Shown here piece by piece: positions 28,153 through 36,976 of a stretch of DNA of 64,000 bases. The stretch comes from WSZY01 sp964559845 (GTDB taxonomy: Bacteria > Pseudomonadota > Zetaproteobacteria > Mariprofundales > Mariprofundaceae): the NCBI GenBank assembly GCA_964559845.1, contig CAZLJF010000002.1, positions 1 to 64,000 of the forward strand, in the 5' to 3' direction. A program made the position numbers and the translations under genes. The notes beneath the pieces were generated by a model, which made no database searches, was not told the origin of the DNA, and saw only the letters and a program-made list of their open reading frames with translations. The first letter of the stretch is position 1; each line of letters starts with the position of its first letter.

Positions 28153-29099
28153 ACCTTGCCTCCGACTGTCCCGATCGCCTGATCCATCAGTTCCGATGAA
28201 AAGGCTGCCGACACATGCATCTCCTTCGCTATTCTGCGAACAAGCCCGGCCAAAACCTTACCAGGTCCCATCTCAACTGCTGTTGTCACGCCTGCCGCAC
28301 TCATTTTCTGCACTGTTTCTGTCCAGCGAACCGGCGAAACCAGCTGTTCGATCAGCGCATCACGAATTTCATCCGGATTCGTCAGAGCAACCGCACTTGC
28401 ATTACTCCATACCGGGCAGGCAGGTGCCGTGACCGCAACAGCAGCCAGCCGTTCTTTCATTGCCTCGGCAGCAGGCTGCATCAGCGGCGTATGCGACGGT
28501 GCACTGACTGCCAATGGCAGCGCTCGCTTGGCTCCCGCCTCCTTGGCCGCCTGCATCGCCCTTTCAACCGCAGCCACATGACCGGCTATCACCAGCTGGC
28601 CTGAACAGTTGAAATTCGCAGGCCACACCCTTGCCTCATCCGAGGAGGACAATTCGCAGATTTTGGATACAGCCGCATCGTCCAGGCCGATAATCGCCGC
28701 CATTTTACCTACGCCTGCCGGTACGGCTTCGCTCATGGCACGACCACGAAAAGCAACCAGAGAGACAGCATCCTCAAAAGTAATCGCACCGGCAGCCACC
28801 AGTGCCGAATATTCCCCCAGGCTGTGCCCGGCCATCTGGCCTGCATCGCACCCGCCACGCGCACGCCATAGACGGTGCAGTGAGATAGATGCGGTCAGCA
28901 GGGCCGGCTGGGTGAATTCGGTTCGGTCAAGCTTGCCATCGGCATCATCCATCACCAGTGCCTTCATATCATAGCCGAGAATATCCGAAGCCTGGGCGAA
29001 CGTATCCGCGACAACCGCCTCATCTGCAATCAGCTCCGCCAGCATTCCTTTGGATTGCGATCCCTGACCGGGAAAGAAAAATGCCACATTTGAACTCAT
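28149..29099 (-). CDS. fabD: Malonyl-CoA:ACP transacylase
   Basis: A 316-residue transacylase loading malonyl groups on ACP. The nucleophile motif GHSLGEYSAL places Ser at 93. FFFPGQGSQSKGM at the N-terminus and SAPSHTPLMQPA with the catalytic His are present. It is separated from fabH by 210 bases filled with five consecutive hairpins (29159-29303), so translation of fabD depends on what happens to the message in that spacer. Confidence 0.95.
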   Translation of the reverse strand: MSSNVAFFFPGQGSQSKGMLAELIADEAVVADTFAQASDILGYDMKALVMDDADGKLDRTEFTQPALLTASISLHRLWRARGGCDAGQMAGHSLGEYSALVAAGAITFEDAVSLVAFRGRAMSEAVPAGVGKMAAIIGLDDAAVSKICELSSSDEARVWPANFNCSGQLVIAGHVAAVERAMQAAKEAGAKRALPLAVSAPSHTPLMQPAAEAMKERLAAVAVTAPACPVWSNASAVALTNPDEIRDALIEQLVSPVRWTETVQKMSAAGVTTAVEMGPGKVLAGLVRRIAKEMHVSAAFSSELMDQAIGTVGGKV

Positions 29100-29158
29100 A
29101 TAAATATAATTCCTTATAAATCCATGAACCAGCCAATCACAATGACCGGCTATTTATA

Positions 29159-29303
29159 GGAAGTGCTGATTTATTCCGCACTTCCCTGCAGGCCATTCAT
29201 GGCCTGTCAAAATCAATCGCGCAAGTGATTGATTTTATGAGCAAAGCTAAAACTATGCTTTTAGCTTCGCGTGGCTGAATATTGCATCCGTACAATATTC
29301 AGC
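29159..29303. repeat. Copy C of the dispersed repeat: five hairpins in tandem between fabH and fabD
   Basis: Five perfect dyads follow each other. (1) GGAAGTGC/GCACTTCC, 29159-29185. (2) CAGGCCAT-TC-ATGGCCTG, 29189-29206. (3) AAAATCAATC/GATTGATTTT, 29209-29236. (4) AAGCTAAAA/TTTTAGCTT, 29244-29267. (5) GCTGAATATTG/CAATATTCAGC, 29274-29303. Hairpin 4 aligns with copies A and B. Hairpin 1 with the first arm of hairpin 2 is nearly identical (35 of 38) to copy D at 54983-55020. The spacer is inside an operon and ends seven bases before the fabH stop codon. Confidence 0.8.
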
Positions 29304-29309
29304 GTCTCC

Positions 29310-30329
29310 TTAATCTTTCGACCAGCGAACCAGATTCGCTCCCCATGCAAAACCGCCGGCAAACGCCTCAAACAGAAGCAGTTGCCCCTTCTCCAGCCTG
29401 CCTTCACGGTAGATATGATTCAGCGCCATCGGCACACTGGCTGCAGAGGTGTTGGCATGACGATCGACTGTTACAGCCATGTGATCCTGATCTATTTTCA
29501 GTTTCTTTGCGGTGGCCTGTAAAATCCTGATATTGGCCTGATGCGGAATCAGCCAGTCGACCTCTGACTGGTCAACCCCATATTTTTCAAGCACCTCTAT
29601 AACCACTTCACCCAGCTTGGTCACCGCCACGCGAAACACTTCATTGCCCTTCATCTCGACCGCAGCCACCCCTGCCGAGTCAACATGGAGATCCGTCGGC
29701 TCTTCGCCCGGTGCCGCTCCCGGATGGGGGTGCCGGGCCATCAGCAAATGCCGGTAAGAGCCGTCGCAATGAAGGACAGAACCGACAACACCACCCCCGC
29801 CATCCTGACCATCCTCACGCGTCTCCAGCACCACCGCACCGGCACCATCACCAAACAGCACACAGGTTGAACGATCCTGCCAGTCAAGGATTCTGCTCAT
29901 CGACTCAGCACCAATCAACAGCACCCGCCTGAACATACCGCCACGCATCATGCCATCGACCTGTGCCAGGCCGTAAACAAAACCGGAACAGACCGCCTGA
30001 ATGTCCCAGGCGGGAAAATCCTTACCACCCAGCTTGTATTGAACAATACTGGCGGTTGAGGGGAAAATCAGATCGGGTGTTGTGGTCGCAACCACAATGG
30101 CATCAATATCATCAATCGTGATTCCGGCATCTTCCAGCGCCTGTTTTGCTGCCTCGGTGGCCAGATCAGATGTCTGCTGATCCCTGGCAATAATATGGCG
30201 CTGGCGGATACCTGTTCGCTCACGAATCCACGCATCGGATGTATCCACTATGGTGGAGAGTTCGTCGTTGCTCAGTACCCGTTCAGGCAGATAACCGCCC
30301 ACACCAATAATATGGCTGGTCAATGTCAT
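29310..30329 (-). CDS. fabH: Beta-ketoacyl-ACP synthase III
   Basis: A 339-residue initiating condensing enzyme that joins acetyl-CoA and malonyl-ACP. C114 is in QAVCSGFVYG; the His is in PHQANIRI and the Asn in the late VDRHANTSAASVP block. Length is slightly above E. coli FabH (317), with an insertion around HPGAAPGEEPTDLHVD. Its start shares a base with the plsX stop (TGATG). Confidence 0.95.
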   Translation of the reverse strand: MTLTSHIIGVGGYLPERVLSNDELSTIVDTSDAWIRERTGIRQRHIIARDQQTSDLATEAAKQALEDAGITIDDIDAIVVATTTPDLIFPSTASIVQYKLGGKDFPAWDIQAVCSGFVYGLAQVDGMMRGGMFRRVLLIGAESMSRILDWQDRSTCVLFGDGAGAVVLETREDGQDGGGGVVGSVLHCDGSYRHLLMARHPHPGAAPGEEPTDLHVDSAGVAAVEMKGNEVFRVAVTKLGEVVIEVLEKYGVDQSEVDWLIPHQANIRILQATAKKLKIDQDHMAVTVDRHANTSAASVPMALNHIYREGRLEKGQLLLFEAFAGGFAWGANLVRWSKD

Positions 30330-31363
30330 CAGAGTTCTGCCACGCCATTCATGGTTTCGATGATATTATCAACAAGGTTGGCCTGAACTTCACGAATCGC
30401 CACATCAATGGCACAGGCGTAGGCATGGGCATCAGCCGAGCCATGGCTCTTCACCACAATACCATTCAGGCCAAGCAGAGGAGCGCCATTGTGTTCACTC
30501 GGATGCAGCGCATCTTTCACACGCCGTAGCGCGCCGGAGGCCAGCATGGCGCCGGTTTTTGCCACAATGGATGAGGTCAGCTCACTTTTCAGCTGGGTGA
30601 GAATCAATTTGGCCACACCCTCCATGGTTTTCAGAGAGACATTACCGACAAAGCCGTCACATACAACCACATCAACCGAATCGCCGAACAGATCCGCACC
30701 CTCAACATTACCGATAAAGTTCAGGTCTGACTCCTTCAGCCTGGATGCAGTCACCTTAATCACATCGGTCCCCTTAATATCCTCACTACCGATATTGAGC
30801 AGCCCGACTCGAGGGGACTCAACGCCCTCGGCCGCCTGCATATAGCATGAGCCCATCACAGCAAACTGCAACAGGTGTTCGGAGGTACAATCGACATTGG
30901 CGCCGATATCGAGGAAAAAGGTCGAGCCACCGCCCACGGCAGGAACCATGGAAGCAAGCGCCGGACGGTCAATACCGTGAATCGTTTTCAGAATCAGCTT
31001 GGATATGGCCATCAGGGCGCCGGTATTGCCGGCGCTGACCAGTGCATCCCAGTGACCGTCACGTACGGCACGCGCACCGACATGAATTGATGAGTTCTTT
31101 TTGCGGCGAAGCGCAACAGCCGGAGCCTCGCACATATCGATCACATCAGCTGCCTCGATAATCTCAACCTGCCCGGCAATACCGCCAGCTTCAAGCGCGG
31201 GCAGAACTGTTTCAGGCTGGCCGACAACGCCCAGTACCAGGCTGCTGTCGCCTCTCTTCAGAACCTGAGCCAACGCATCAACAACAATGCCAGGAGCACC
31301 ATCGCCCCCGTGTCCATCCACTAAAATGCGAATGGCGGGGCCATCCTGCAAGGTAGAAGGCAT
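30329..31363 (-). CDS. plsX: Phosphate acyltransferase PlsX
   Basis: A 344-residue enzyme converting acyl-ACP to acyl-phosphate for PlsY. Family features are the N-terminal ILVDGHGGDGAPGIVVDAL (usually DAMGGD; here DGHGGD), SAGNTGALMA, FFLDIGANVDC and DGFVGNVSLKTMEG. The start at 31363 overlaps the rpmF stop in a TGATG junction, which supports it over the longer frame. The classic rpmF-plsX-fabH order supports a combined ribosome/lipid operon. Confidence 0.93.
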   Translation of the reverse strand: MPSTLQDGPAIRILVDGHGGDGAPGIVVDALAQVLKRGDSSLVLGVVGQPETVLPALEAGGIAGQVEIIEAADVIDMCEAPAVALRRKKNSSIHVGARAVRDGHWDALVSAGNTGALMAISKLILKTIHGIDRPALASMVPAVGGGSTFFLDIGANVDCTSEHLLQFAVMGSCYMQAAEGVESPRVGLLNIGSEDIKGTDVIKVTASRLKESDLNFIGNVEGADLFGDSVDVVVCDGFVGNVSLKTMEGVAKLILTQLKSELTSSIVAKTGAMLASGALRRVKDALHPSEHNGAPLLGLNGIVVKSHGSADAHAYACAIDVAIREVQANLVDNIIETMNGVAEL

Positions 31364-31545
31364 CAGACTTCGTCTTTCGCTACAACCTCGCGGCCTTTGT
31401 AGTGGCCACAACTCTGGCATGCGTGATGCGGGCGCATCATTTCACCGCATTCAGGGCACTCGCTCATGCCTGACACGGTAATCCGATCATGAGCCCTGCG
31501 CATATTGCGCTTGGACTGACTGGTTTTTCTCTTTGGAACTGCCAT
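31363..31545 (-). CDS. rpmF: 50S ribosomal protein L32
   Basis: A 60-residue L32 with the typical start MAVPKRKTSQSKRNMRRAHD. It has two CxxC pairs (CPEC, CQSC), the zinc-binding form of this protein. Position between yceD and plsX is the conserved arrangement in most proteobacteria. It is preceded by 38 bases containing AGGAG-type sequence. Confidence 0.96.
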   Translation of the reverse strand: MAVPKRKTSQSKRNMRRAHDRITVSGMSECPECGEMMRPHHACQSCGHYKGREVVAKDEV

Positions 31546-31583
31546 CTTTTCAATACTCCTATCATCAAAACTGATGAATACCT

Positions 31584-32141
31584 TCAGGAATCAAACCTGA
31601 TATGACGCAGAGCCGCAAACGGATGATCATCATCATGTTGCACGCATCTGCATTCATGCCTGTTTAAATTTTCACCACACTGCTGGCAAAGCCCTTTGCA
31701 CGATTCGCTGCAAACCACCATCGGCTTCCATGCCAGCCAAACCTCTTCACGCAACACATCCACCAGATCGATCAATCCGGGGGGCGCCAGATATTCGCAT
31801 GTATCAAAATCATCCGACTCTTCCACCGGATCTCCAAGCTGGAAGTAACGATTGCATTCACCTTCCATCAACATTGGAAACTCAATATTGCAACGCATAC
31901 ACTGCCGCATCAGCTCAACACACCATCGCCCCTGCAAAGTAAACAGGCCCGCCTGCAAGGCGATCTCCCCTTTCCACTCAACATCTCTGCAGAGACAGGC
32001 GGGAGCATCAATCATGCCGTGCCGGCTATCTTCAAAGAGGAGCCGTGGTATTTCAAGGGACCACTGCCTTCCACTTGATGGCAACTCCTGCAGTTTAAAA
32101 CGTAATTGCTGCCGCACAAGCAAATCCTCCGCATCGGACAT
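31584..32141 (-). CDS. yceD: YceD/DUF177-family protein
   Basis: A 185-residue protein of the DUF177 family, almost always encoded just before rpmF. It is linked to 23S rRNA accumulation or processing in plants and bacteria. Cysteine pairs are conspicuous: CMRC in the middle, then CSESCKGLCQQCGENL and the tail ECRC, which may bind zinc. It is the first gene of the yceD-to-plsC operon, and a good promoter lies 28-55 bases upstream of the ATG at 32141. Confidence 0.88.
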   Translation of the reverse strand: MSDAEDLLVRQQLRFKLQELPSSGRQWSLEIPRLLFEDSRHGMIDAPACLCRDVEWKGEIALQAGLFTLQGRWCVELMRQCMRCNIEFPMLMEGECNRYFQLGDPVEESDDFDTCEYLAPPGLIDLVDVLREEVWLAWKPMVVCSESCKGLCQQCGENLNRHECRCVQHDDDHPFAALRHIRFDS

Positions 32142-32168
32142 ATTATCACGCCAGCGAATGCAGGCGGC

Positions 32169-32196
32169 ATTATGGTTATTGAGGCATATGGGTCAA
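32169..32196 (-). promoter_or_regulatory. Sigma-70 promoter of the yceD-rpmF-fab operon
   Basis: On the minus strand TTGACC (32196-32191), 16 bases, then CATAAT (32174-32169). Transcription would begin about 20 bases before the yceD start codon. It is back-to-back with the PilZ-gene promoter at 32235-32263. Confidence 0.6.
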
Positions 32197-32234
32197 CGAA
32201 AACCTTGCTAGACCGTACCTTTACTGTACATACT

Positions 32235-32263
32235 TTGACAAATGTAGCAATAATCGCTATTTA
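32235..32263 (+). promoter_or_regulatory. Sigma-70 promoter of the PilZ-like gene
   Basis: TTGACA (32235-32240), a 17-base spacer, then TATTTA (32258-32263). The start point would be near 32270, giving a leader of about 190 bases that contains repeat copy B. Confidence 0.65.
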
Positions 32264-32302
32264 ACTACATAATGGCAGTAACATTGATGACTTACGCAAA
32301 AA

Positions 32303-32426
32303 CATCCATGCGCATGGATGGACGTGCAAATCGACAGCCTGTGACGCAAGGAGTTGATTTACAAGGAAAAGTTAAAATCACACCTTTTGCTTCCATGGAA
32401 CAAAAAGGCCATGGATGAACCTTTTA
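32303..32426. repeat. Copy B of the dispersed repeat (leader of the PilZ-like gene)
   Basis: It opens with the perfect 18-base palindrome CATCCATGCGCATGGATG (32303-32320). The shared core follows: GCAAATC at 32326, GATTTAC near 32356, then GGAAAAGTTAAAATCACAC and CTTTTGCTTCC to 32394. A second block has AAAAAGGC, GGATG and CCTTTT (32402-32426). Core and second block match copy A (14281-14377) over about 100 positions with small gaps. It lies between the promoter and the start codon. Confidence 0.7.
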
Positions 32427-32457
32427 GGACTTCATCACTTCTAATCGAAGAGGAAAC

Positions 32458-34080
32458 ATGACTCAGGGAACATCAACTGAAGACGCAAAGAAACTGTTGG
32501 AAACCGTCAGCTTTGAGCTGGATACGGATCTTCGCCTCCACCCGCAAAAACTGGAGCTCGGCAGAGCCGAGCTGCTTACCGATGCCCTGACCCTCCCCTT
32601 CATGGACATTGAAAAGCGCCTGAATCAGTACGTTACAGGCTCATCGGGGGCTGAAAGGCAGTTCTTGCAGAAAAGCATGAAGGCCTACCTTGCCAAGCTC
32701 AATGCCAATCCTCTGATTCCGCTTCAGTTCAGGCTGAAAGTTCTTGGTCATTTTGAACGTGAACTGGAACTTTTTGATTCGGAAATGACCGCTGCCGTAC
32801 TGAATGCACACAAAATCGGTGTTAACCTGGTGCAAAAAGCTGCGCGCAGCGAACCCTCCTACTATCGTGTACTGGTAGAGATGGTTTCCAATGCGCTGGA
32901 ACTGGCAGTGAAAATGCTGCGCATCGGATTTGAGCAGTACCAGGCACCTGCAGTACTCACAAACCGCCAATCTTTTGACCTGATGCGCCTAGGCTTAAGC
33001 GTTGTTCCCACCCTGCCTGAAGATGCAGCCAAAGAGAGAGAACGACTCTACAGGGTCATAAGCAGTCATGAATTTCTGCGCATGCTGGATTTCTTCGGCA
33101 AGTCGAAAGATGAACAGAAGATGAGCTGGAATGAACTGGAGTGCCATGTCGGAATACTTGAACCGAAACTGCTTCGTAAAGGCGAGGGTGCGCCCGAACT
33201 GAAAGATGAAACCATTATGGTTACCAACTTCATGCGCCCAAATGAAACTGCAAGGATCGTCTCCGAACTGCCCGATAAATGTTTAACAGACATGATCATT
33301 ATCCCACTGAACCGGTTTATCGAGCGTATGATCACTGCCATCAACCGGGTTGAGACCGTTCTGAAAAGCCCGGAGTTGCAGAAAAATGACCTGCATACAG
33401 AAGAGGCGCTGCACAGAACCATCATTGGCGGCAATGCCATTCTTGATACACTCAGAAACAAAGACCGCGCTACTGTGCGTGAAGACTATGCAGGCACGCG
33501 CCTGATTATGGAGTGGGATGCCAGGAAGGCATTCAAGGAAGCGCATACTGCCGTTGTGCTGGATGAATATGAATATGCGCCGTCTGAGCGAGGCAATGTG
33601 GATGCCTGGTCAGTCACCAACATAAGCAGCCATGGCGTTGGCCTGGAGCGAATCAGTGATGCCAGTTTCGAACTGGGAGTCGGTGCGATTGTCGGCCTGA
33701 GCTGGATACCGCACAGGGGAGAACCCATGCTGGGAACCATACGCTGGATCAAGAAGCCGAAGCCCGGTGAACAACGCATGGGCATAAAGTTTTTCAACCA
33801 GAAACTCAAGCTATACAAAGGCGTGATGCTGGGAGGGAGCGCCGAGGATGCGCATCTATCCCGAAGCTGGCCAGTTCTGGTCAAACCAGGAAAACCCTAT
33901 CACACAGCCATATTTCCTGACTGTAAAATCTTCAAAAACATGACTTTCATGCTTTCGCATGAAGGCAAAGGCGCCCACTTTAAAGTCATTAAGGTTATGA
34001 AAACAGGCCCAAATTACGCTTTCTGCAAGGTCGGCCTGGCAGAGGAGCTTACCACAACGCATAATCTCGACTTCAGTTAG
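32458..34080 (+). CDS. PilZ-like domain protein with large helical N-terminus
   Basis: A 540-residue cytoplasmic protein. Residues 1-350 are mostly helical with no recognised family. Around 382-445 there is a PilZ-like beta-barrel: NISSHGVGLE (the [DN]xSxxG motif), then LGVGAIVGLSWIP and RMGIKFF. The RxxxR half of the c-di-GMP site is not obvious before it, so binding of the nucleotide is uncertain. AGAGGAA precedes the ATG. It has its own promoter and a structured leader, and overlaps orn by eight bases at the 3' ends. Similar architectures occur in regulators of surface behaviour, but I do not recognise a named protein. Confidence 0.6.
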   Translation: MTQGTSTEDAKKLLETVSFELDTDLRLHPQKLELGRAELLTDALTLPFMDIEKRLNQYVTGSSGAERQFLQKSMKAYLAKLNANPLIPLQFRLKVLGHFERELELFDSEMTAAVLNAHKIGVNLVQKAARSEPSYYRVLVEMVSNALELAVKMLRIGFEQYQAPAVLTNRQSFDLMRLGLSVVPTLPEDAAKERERLYRVISSHEFLRMLDFFGKSKDEQKMSWNELECHVGILEPKLLRKGEGAPELKDETIMVTNFMRPNETARIVSELPDKCLTDMIIIPLNRFIERMITAINRVETVLKSPELQKNDLHTEEALHRTIIGGNAILDTLRNKDRATVREDYAGTRLIMEWDARKAFKEAHTAVVLDEYEYAPSERGNVDAWSVTNISSHGVGLERISDASFELGVGAIVGLSWIPHRGEPMLGTIRWIKKPKPGEQRMGIKFFNQKLKLYKGVMLGGSAEDAHLSRSWPVLVKPGKPYHTAIFPDCKIFKNMTFMLSHEGKGAHFKVIKVMKTGPNYAFCKVGLAEELTTTHNLDFS

Positions 34081-34636
34081 GCCTGTTAACAAACACCCTC
34101 CTGCGGTAATATTTCAGTTCCCTGATCGATTCATGAATATCTGCCAGGGCCAGATGCTCCCCCTGCTTGGCCGGTGCAGGCAAACCCGGATACCAGCGCC
34201 TTACCAGTTCCTTGATGCTGCTGACATCAATATTTCGGTAGTGCAGATACCCCTCAAGTTCGGGCATATAACGGACAAGAAAACGGCGGTCCTGATGAAT
34301 GGAATTTCCACACAGGGGAGATGCCCGTTCCGGCACATACTGCCTGATAAAAGCCAGTGTCTGTTTTTCAGCCTCGGCAAGTGAAACCGGCGACTTGCGT
34401 ACCCGTTCAGTCAGCCCCGAATCACCATGATGCTGTTTACACCACTCATTCATCGCCTCCAGAACACTGTCCGGCTGATGAATCGCCAGGTTCGGGCCTT
34501 CAGCAACGGTATTTAACTGCTCATCCGTAATAATGGTCGCAATTTCAAGAATTACATCCACTTCAGGATCAAGCCCTGTCATCTCAAGATCCATCCAGAC
34601 CAGATGTTTTCTGTTTGGTATCGTTGCAGTTGTCAT
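34073..34636 (-). CDS. orn: Oligoribonuclease
   Basis: A 187-residue DEDDh exonuclease that finishes RNA decay by cutting dinucleotides, including pGpG from c-di-GMP breakdown. Motifs: WMDLEMTGLD, EIATIITD, SIHQDRRFLVRYMPELE and HLALADIHESIRELKYY. The start ATG at 34636 overlaps the pdxB stop (ATGA). Converging with the PilZ-like gene is suggestive, since both relate to c-di-GMP, but that may be chance. Confidence 0.95.
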   Translation of the reverse strand: MTTATIPNRKHLVWMDLEMTGLDPEVDVILEIATIITDEQLNTVAEGPNLAIHQPDSVLEAMNEWCKQHHGDSGLTERVRKSPVSLAEAEKQTLAFIRQYVPERASPLCGNSIHQDRRFLVRYMPELEGYLHYRNIDVSSIKELVRRWYPGLPAPAKQGEHLALADIHESIRELKYYRRRVFVNRPN

Positions 34637-35817
34637 GAGCGGCAACCTAACACATGCATACCCATCTGATGAGCCATAACAGCAAGTGATTCATTCCCGT
34701 TCTGCATTTTCATGCAAATCTGATCCCAGGCTCTGCGAACAGGATAGTGACGCCGGAAACTGGCAAAGGCCCTTGCAAGTCCACAATCTGAAAGAGCGCT
34801 CCAGCGACGCATTTCAGCATCATCTCTCATGATCGGATAAAGTGTTGTAGCCATAGCATGCAGATCACTCCACAGGTCACCACTACATCCGATCTCATAC
34901 AGATCTTCAACAGCAGGCAACTCGCATGCCATACGCCATGCCGGCTCAGTCTCCAGATATCTGCAAAGTGCATTATAGATATACTGCGTATTGGCGGCTT
35001 TTCCGTCCAGTGAGTGGCCTGCAATATGTGGCGTTGCAATCACCATCTGCGGATGGGCCAATAGCCGTCTGGAGATATTCGGCTCTCCCTCCCAGCAATC
35101 CAGCACGGCAAAACGATCACTGCTGCAATCCAGCCAGTCTGCCAAAGCCTCGTTGTCAACACAGACTCCACGCGCAGCATTGATGATGCCTTTGCCCCGA
35201 AAGGCCGCGAGAAATTCAGCATCAACCAGATGTGCGGTTTTATCCTCACCGTCGTGGATCAGGGGTGTATGCAGCGTGACCAAATCCGCCTCTTCCAGCA
35301 ACTGATCAACAGAAGAGAAACCAACATCAGTCTCCAGCCGCTCTCTGGGCGGATCATTCAGCAACAGATTCATACCCATCGCGGCACAAACCTTTGCAAG
35401 GGTACTGCCAATACGCCCCACGCCGACAATGCCAAGCGTAGTGGCCGGTATCGAAATCAGCCTGCGCATATGCAGTTCGAGCAGGGCTGTAATCATATAT
35501 TCAATTACCGAACCGGTGGAACTGCCTGCAGCAGTAGCCCATGTTATGCCATTGGCCAAAAGCCATGCTTTGTCGTAATGATCATCACCAATTGTGGCTG
35601 TAGCTGCAAAACGGACCGGTGTGCCCTCCAGCAGTGCCGCATCCACTCTGGTGGATGAGCGAGTTAACAGTATCTCTGCATCTTTCAGTGCTTCGTGGGT
35701 GATCTCCCTGTTTTCGAGCACACAGAGGTCAACATCAAACCCGGGGATAGAGGAGAATGCTGATGCCACACCCCAGATGTGAGCATCGGCAACAATGTGC
35801 AGTTCCCTTTTTTTCAA
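34633..35817 (-). CDS. pdxB: Erythronate-4-phosphate dehydrogenase
   Basis: A 394-residue NAD-dependent enzyme of pyridoxal-phosphate synthesis. The Rossmann motif GIVGVGRIGSTLAK, the catalytic region NAARGVCVDNEAL, DCWEGEPN and TPHIAGHSLDGKA match PdxB, and the C-terminal extension distinguishes it from simple 2-hydroxyacid dehydrogenases. The start is a TTG at 35817 overlapping the rfaE2 stop (TTGA); no ATG occurs nearby, and homology begins at once with HIVADAHIWG. Confidence 0.85.
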   Translation of the reverse strand: MKKRELHIVADAHIWGVASAFSSIPGFDVDLCVLENREITHEALKDAEILLTRSSTRVDAALLEGTPVRFAATATIGDDHYDKAWLLANGITWATAAGSSTGSVIEYMITALLELHMRRLISIPATTLGIVGVGRIGSTLAKVCAAMGMNLLLNDPPRERLETDVGFSSVDQLLEEADLVTLHTPLIHDGEDKTAHLVDAEFLAAFRGKGIINAARGVCVDNEALADWLDCSSDRFAVLDCWEGEPNISRRLLAHPQMVIATPHIAGHSLDGKAANTQYIYNALCRYLETEPAWRMACELPAVEDLYEIGCSGDLWSDLHAMATTLYPIMRDDAEMRRWSALSDCGLARAFASFRRHYPVRRAWDQICMKMQNGNESLAVMAHQMGMHVLGCRS

Positions 35818-36302
35818 GCTGACGATTTTTGGATTTTCCTGATAAGATTTGTTGATGAGTGTCCCACCAGAAACGGAACAACAACCACCTCGCCGCCCGC
35901 CTCCCGCACCTCTTTCGCCCCTACAATATCCTCCGGCCTGTAGTCTCCGCCCTTGACCAGCACATCGGGCAGAAGTGCCCTGATCAGGTTAATCGGCGTC
36001 TCTTCAGAAAAGGGAACCACCAGATCAACAGACCTGAGACCTGCGAGCATATGAGCCCGGTCAGCAAGCCTGTTTACCGGGCGAGGCGGACCCTTCAACT
36101 GTCTGATCGAATCATCACTGTTCAGGCCGACAATCAGAATATCGCCCAGACTCCTGGCATCTTCCAGATAGGTCACATGGCCAGGATGAAGAAGATCGAA
36201 ACAGCCATTGGTAAAGACCACTCGCTTATTTCCCTCACGCCACTGTTCCCGCCGTCTGACTGCCTCGGACAACTCAACGAAGCGGCTCTTCAGTCTGGCC
36301 AT
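35814..36302 (-). CDS. rfaE2: D-glycero-beta-D-manno-heptose 1-phosphate adenylyltransferase
   Basis: A 162-residue nucleotidyltransferase equal to the C-terminal half of E. coli HldE. It attaches AMP to heptose-1-phosphate for LPS core synthesis. The signature is FTNGCFDLLHPGHVTYLEDA; VKGGDYRPEDIVGA and VVPFLVGHSSTNLIRKI follow. The kinase half is absent here and must be encoded elsewhere. ATG 36302 overlaps the BON gene stop (TGATG). With gmhA 2 kb away, this region supplies two heptose-pathway steps. Confidence 0.92.
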   Translation of the reverse strand: MARLKSRFVELSEAVRRREQWREGNKRVVFTNGCFDLLHPGHVTYLEDARSLGDILIVGLNSDDSIRQLKGPPRPVNRLADRAHMLAGLRSVDLVVPFSEETPINLIRALLPDVLVKGGDYRPEDIVGAKEVREAGGEVVVVPFLVGHSSTNLIRKIQKSSA

Positions 36303-36907
36303 CACCTTGAAGGGCTTACCCGAAGCAGATCAACAATTGCAGTGACTCCATCTATGTTCCGCGCAATATCCTTGGCCCGGTAACGCTGCTCACTTTCGTT
36401 GACCACCCCCTGCAGATAGACCTTTCCGTCAACCGTCTCGACATGAATGGAGAATCCGGATACCACCTTATCGTTAAGAAAGGCTGTTTTGATCTTTGTT
36501 GTGATCCAGCTATCACTGAAAAGATTCCCGGTTGACGGCTCGCCAATGTTCAAATGGCTTTTGACATCACGGACTCCCTCAGTATTCCGGCATATATAAA
36601 CCGCCCGGTCAATATGCTCCTGGCTCGGCAGATAACCGGTCAGCCAGACAACATTTTCAATCACTTCAACACTAACCCAGCGCGAGGGCATATCTTTTTC
36701 AGCAATAAGCCGGGCATCGATTTTCGATGCAATGGCCACATCATCAACATGCTGCCCCAGCGATCGTTCATCATGGATCACGCTGCCGACGGCAACACCT
36801 CCACCGACAATTGCCGTTGCCACACATGAAGAGAGGGCAGAAGAGCAGAGAATTAACAAACAAAACCGAAATAACACAGTAACAACTCCTGTAACTAACG
36901 TGCGCAT
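36302..36907 (-). CDS. dolP: Outer-membrane lipoprotein with two BON domains (DolP/YraP-like)
   Basis: A 201-residue lipoprotein. The signal sequence ends with LSSC, placing the acylated Cys at 28. Two BON domains follow: KIDARLIAEKD to VRDVKSHL, then KIKTAFLNDKVVSGFSIHV to AIVDLLRV. E. coli DolP binds anionic lipids and supports outer-membrane integrity; it lies beside diaA, yraN, lpoA and rsmI, as here. ATG 36907 gives the proper signal peptide and has GGATAG upstream. Confidence 0.82.
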   Translation of the reverse strand: MRTLVTGVVTVLFRFCLLILCSSALSSCVATAIVGGGVAVGSVIHDERSLGQHVDDVAIASKIDARLIAEKDMPSRWVSVEVIENVVWLTGYLPSQEHIDRAVYICRNTEGVRDVKSHLNIGEPSTGNLFSDSWITTKIKTAFLNDKVVSGFSIHVETVDGKVYLQGVVNESEQRYRAKDIARNIDGVTAIVDLLRVSPSR

Positions 36908-36976
36908 TTTTCTATCCCGTGATACGATATCTGTCATTACATGGAAAAAGCCCATATGCATTGTTTCTGTTTCATA

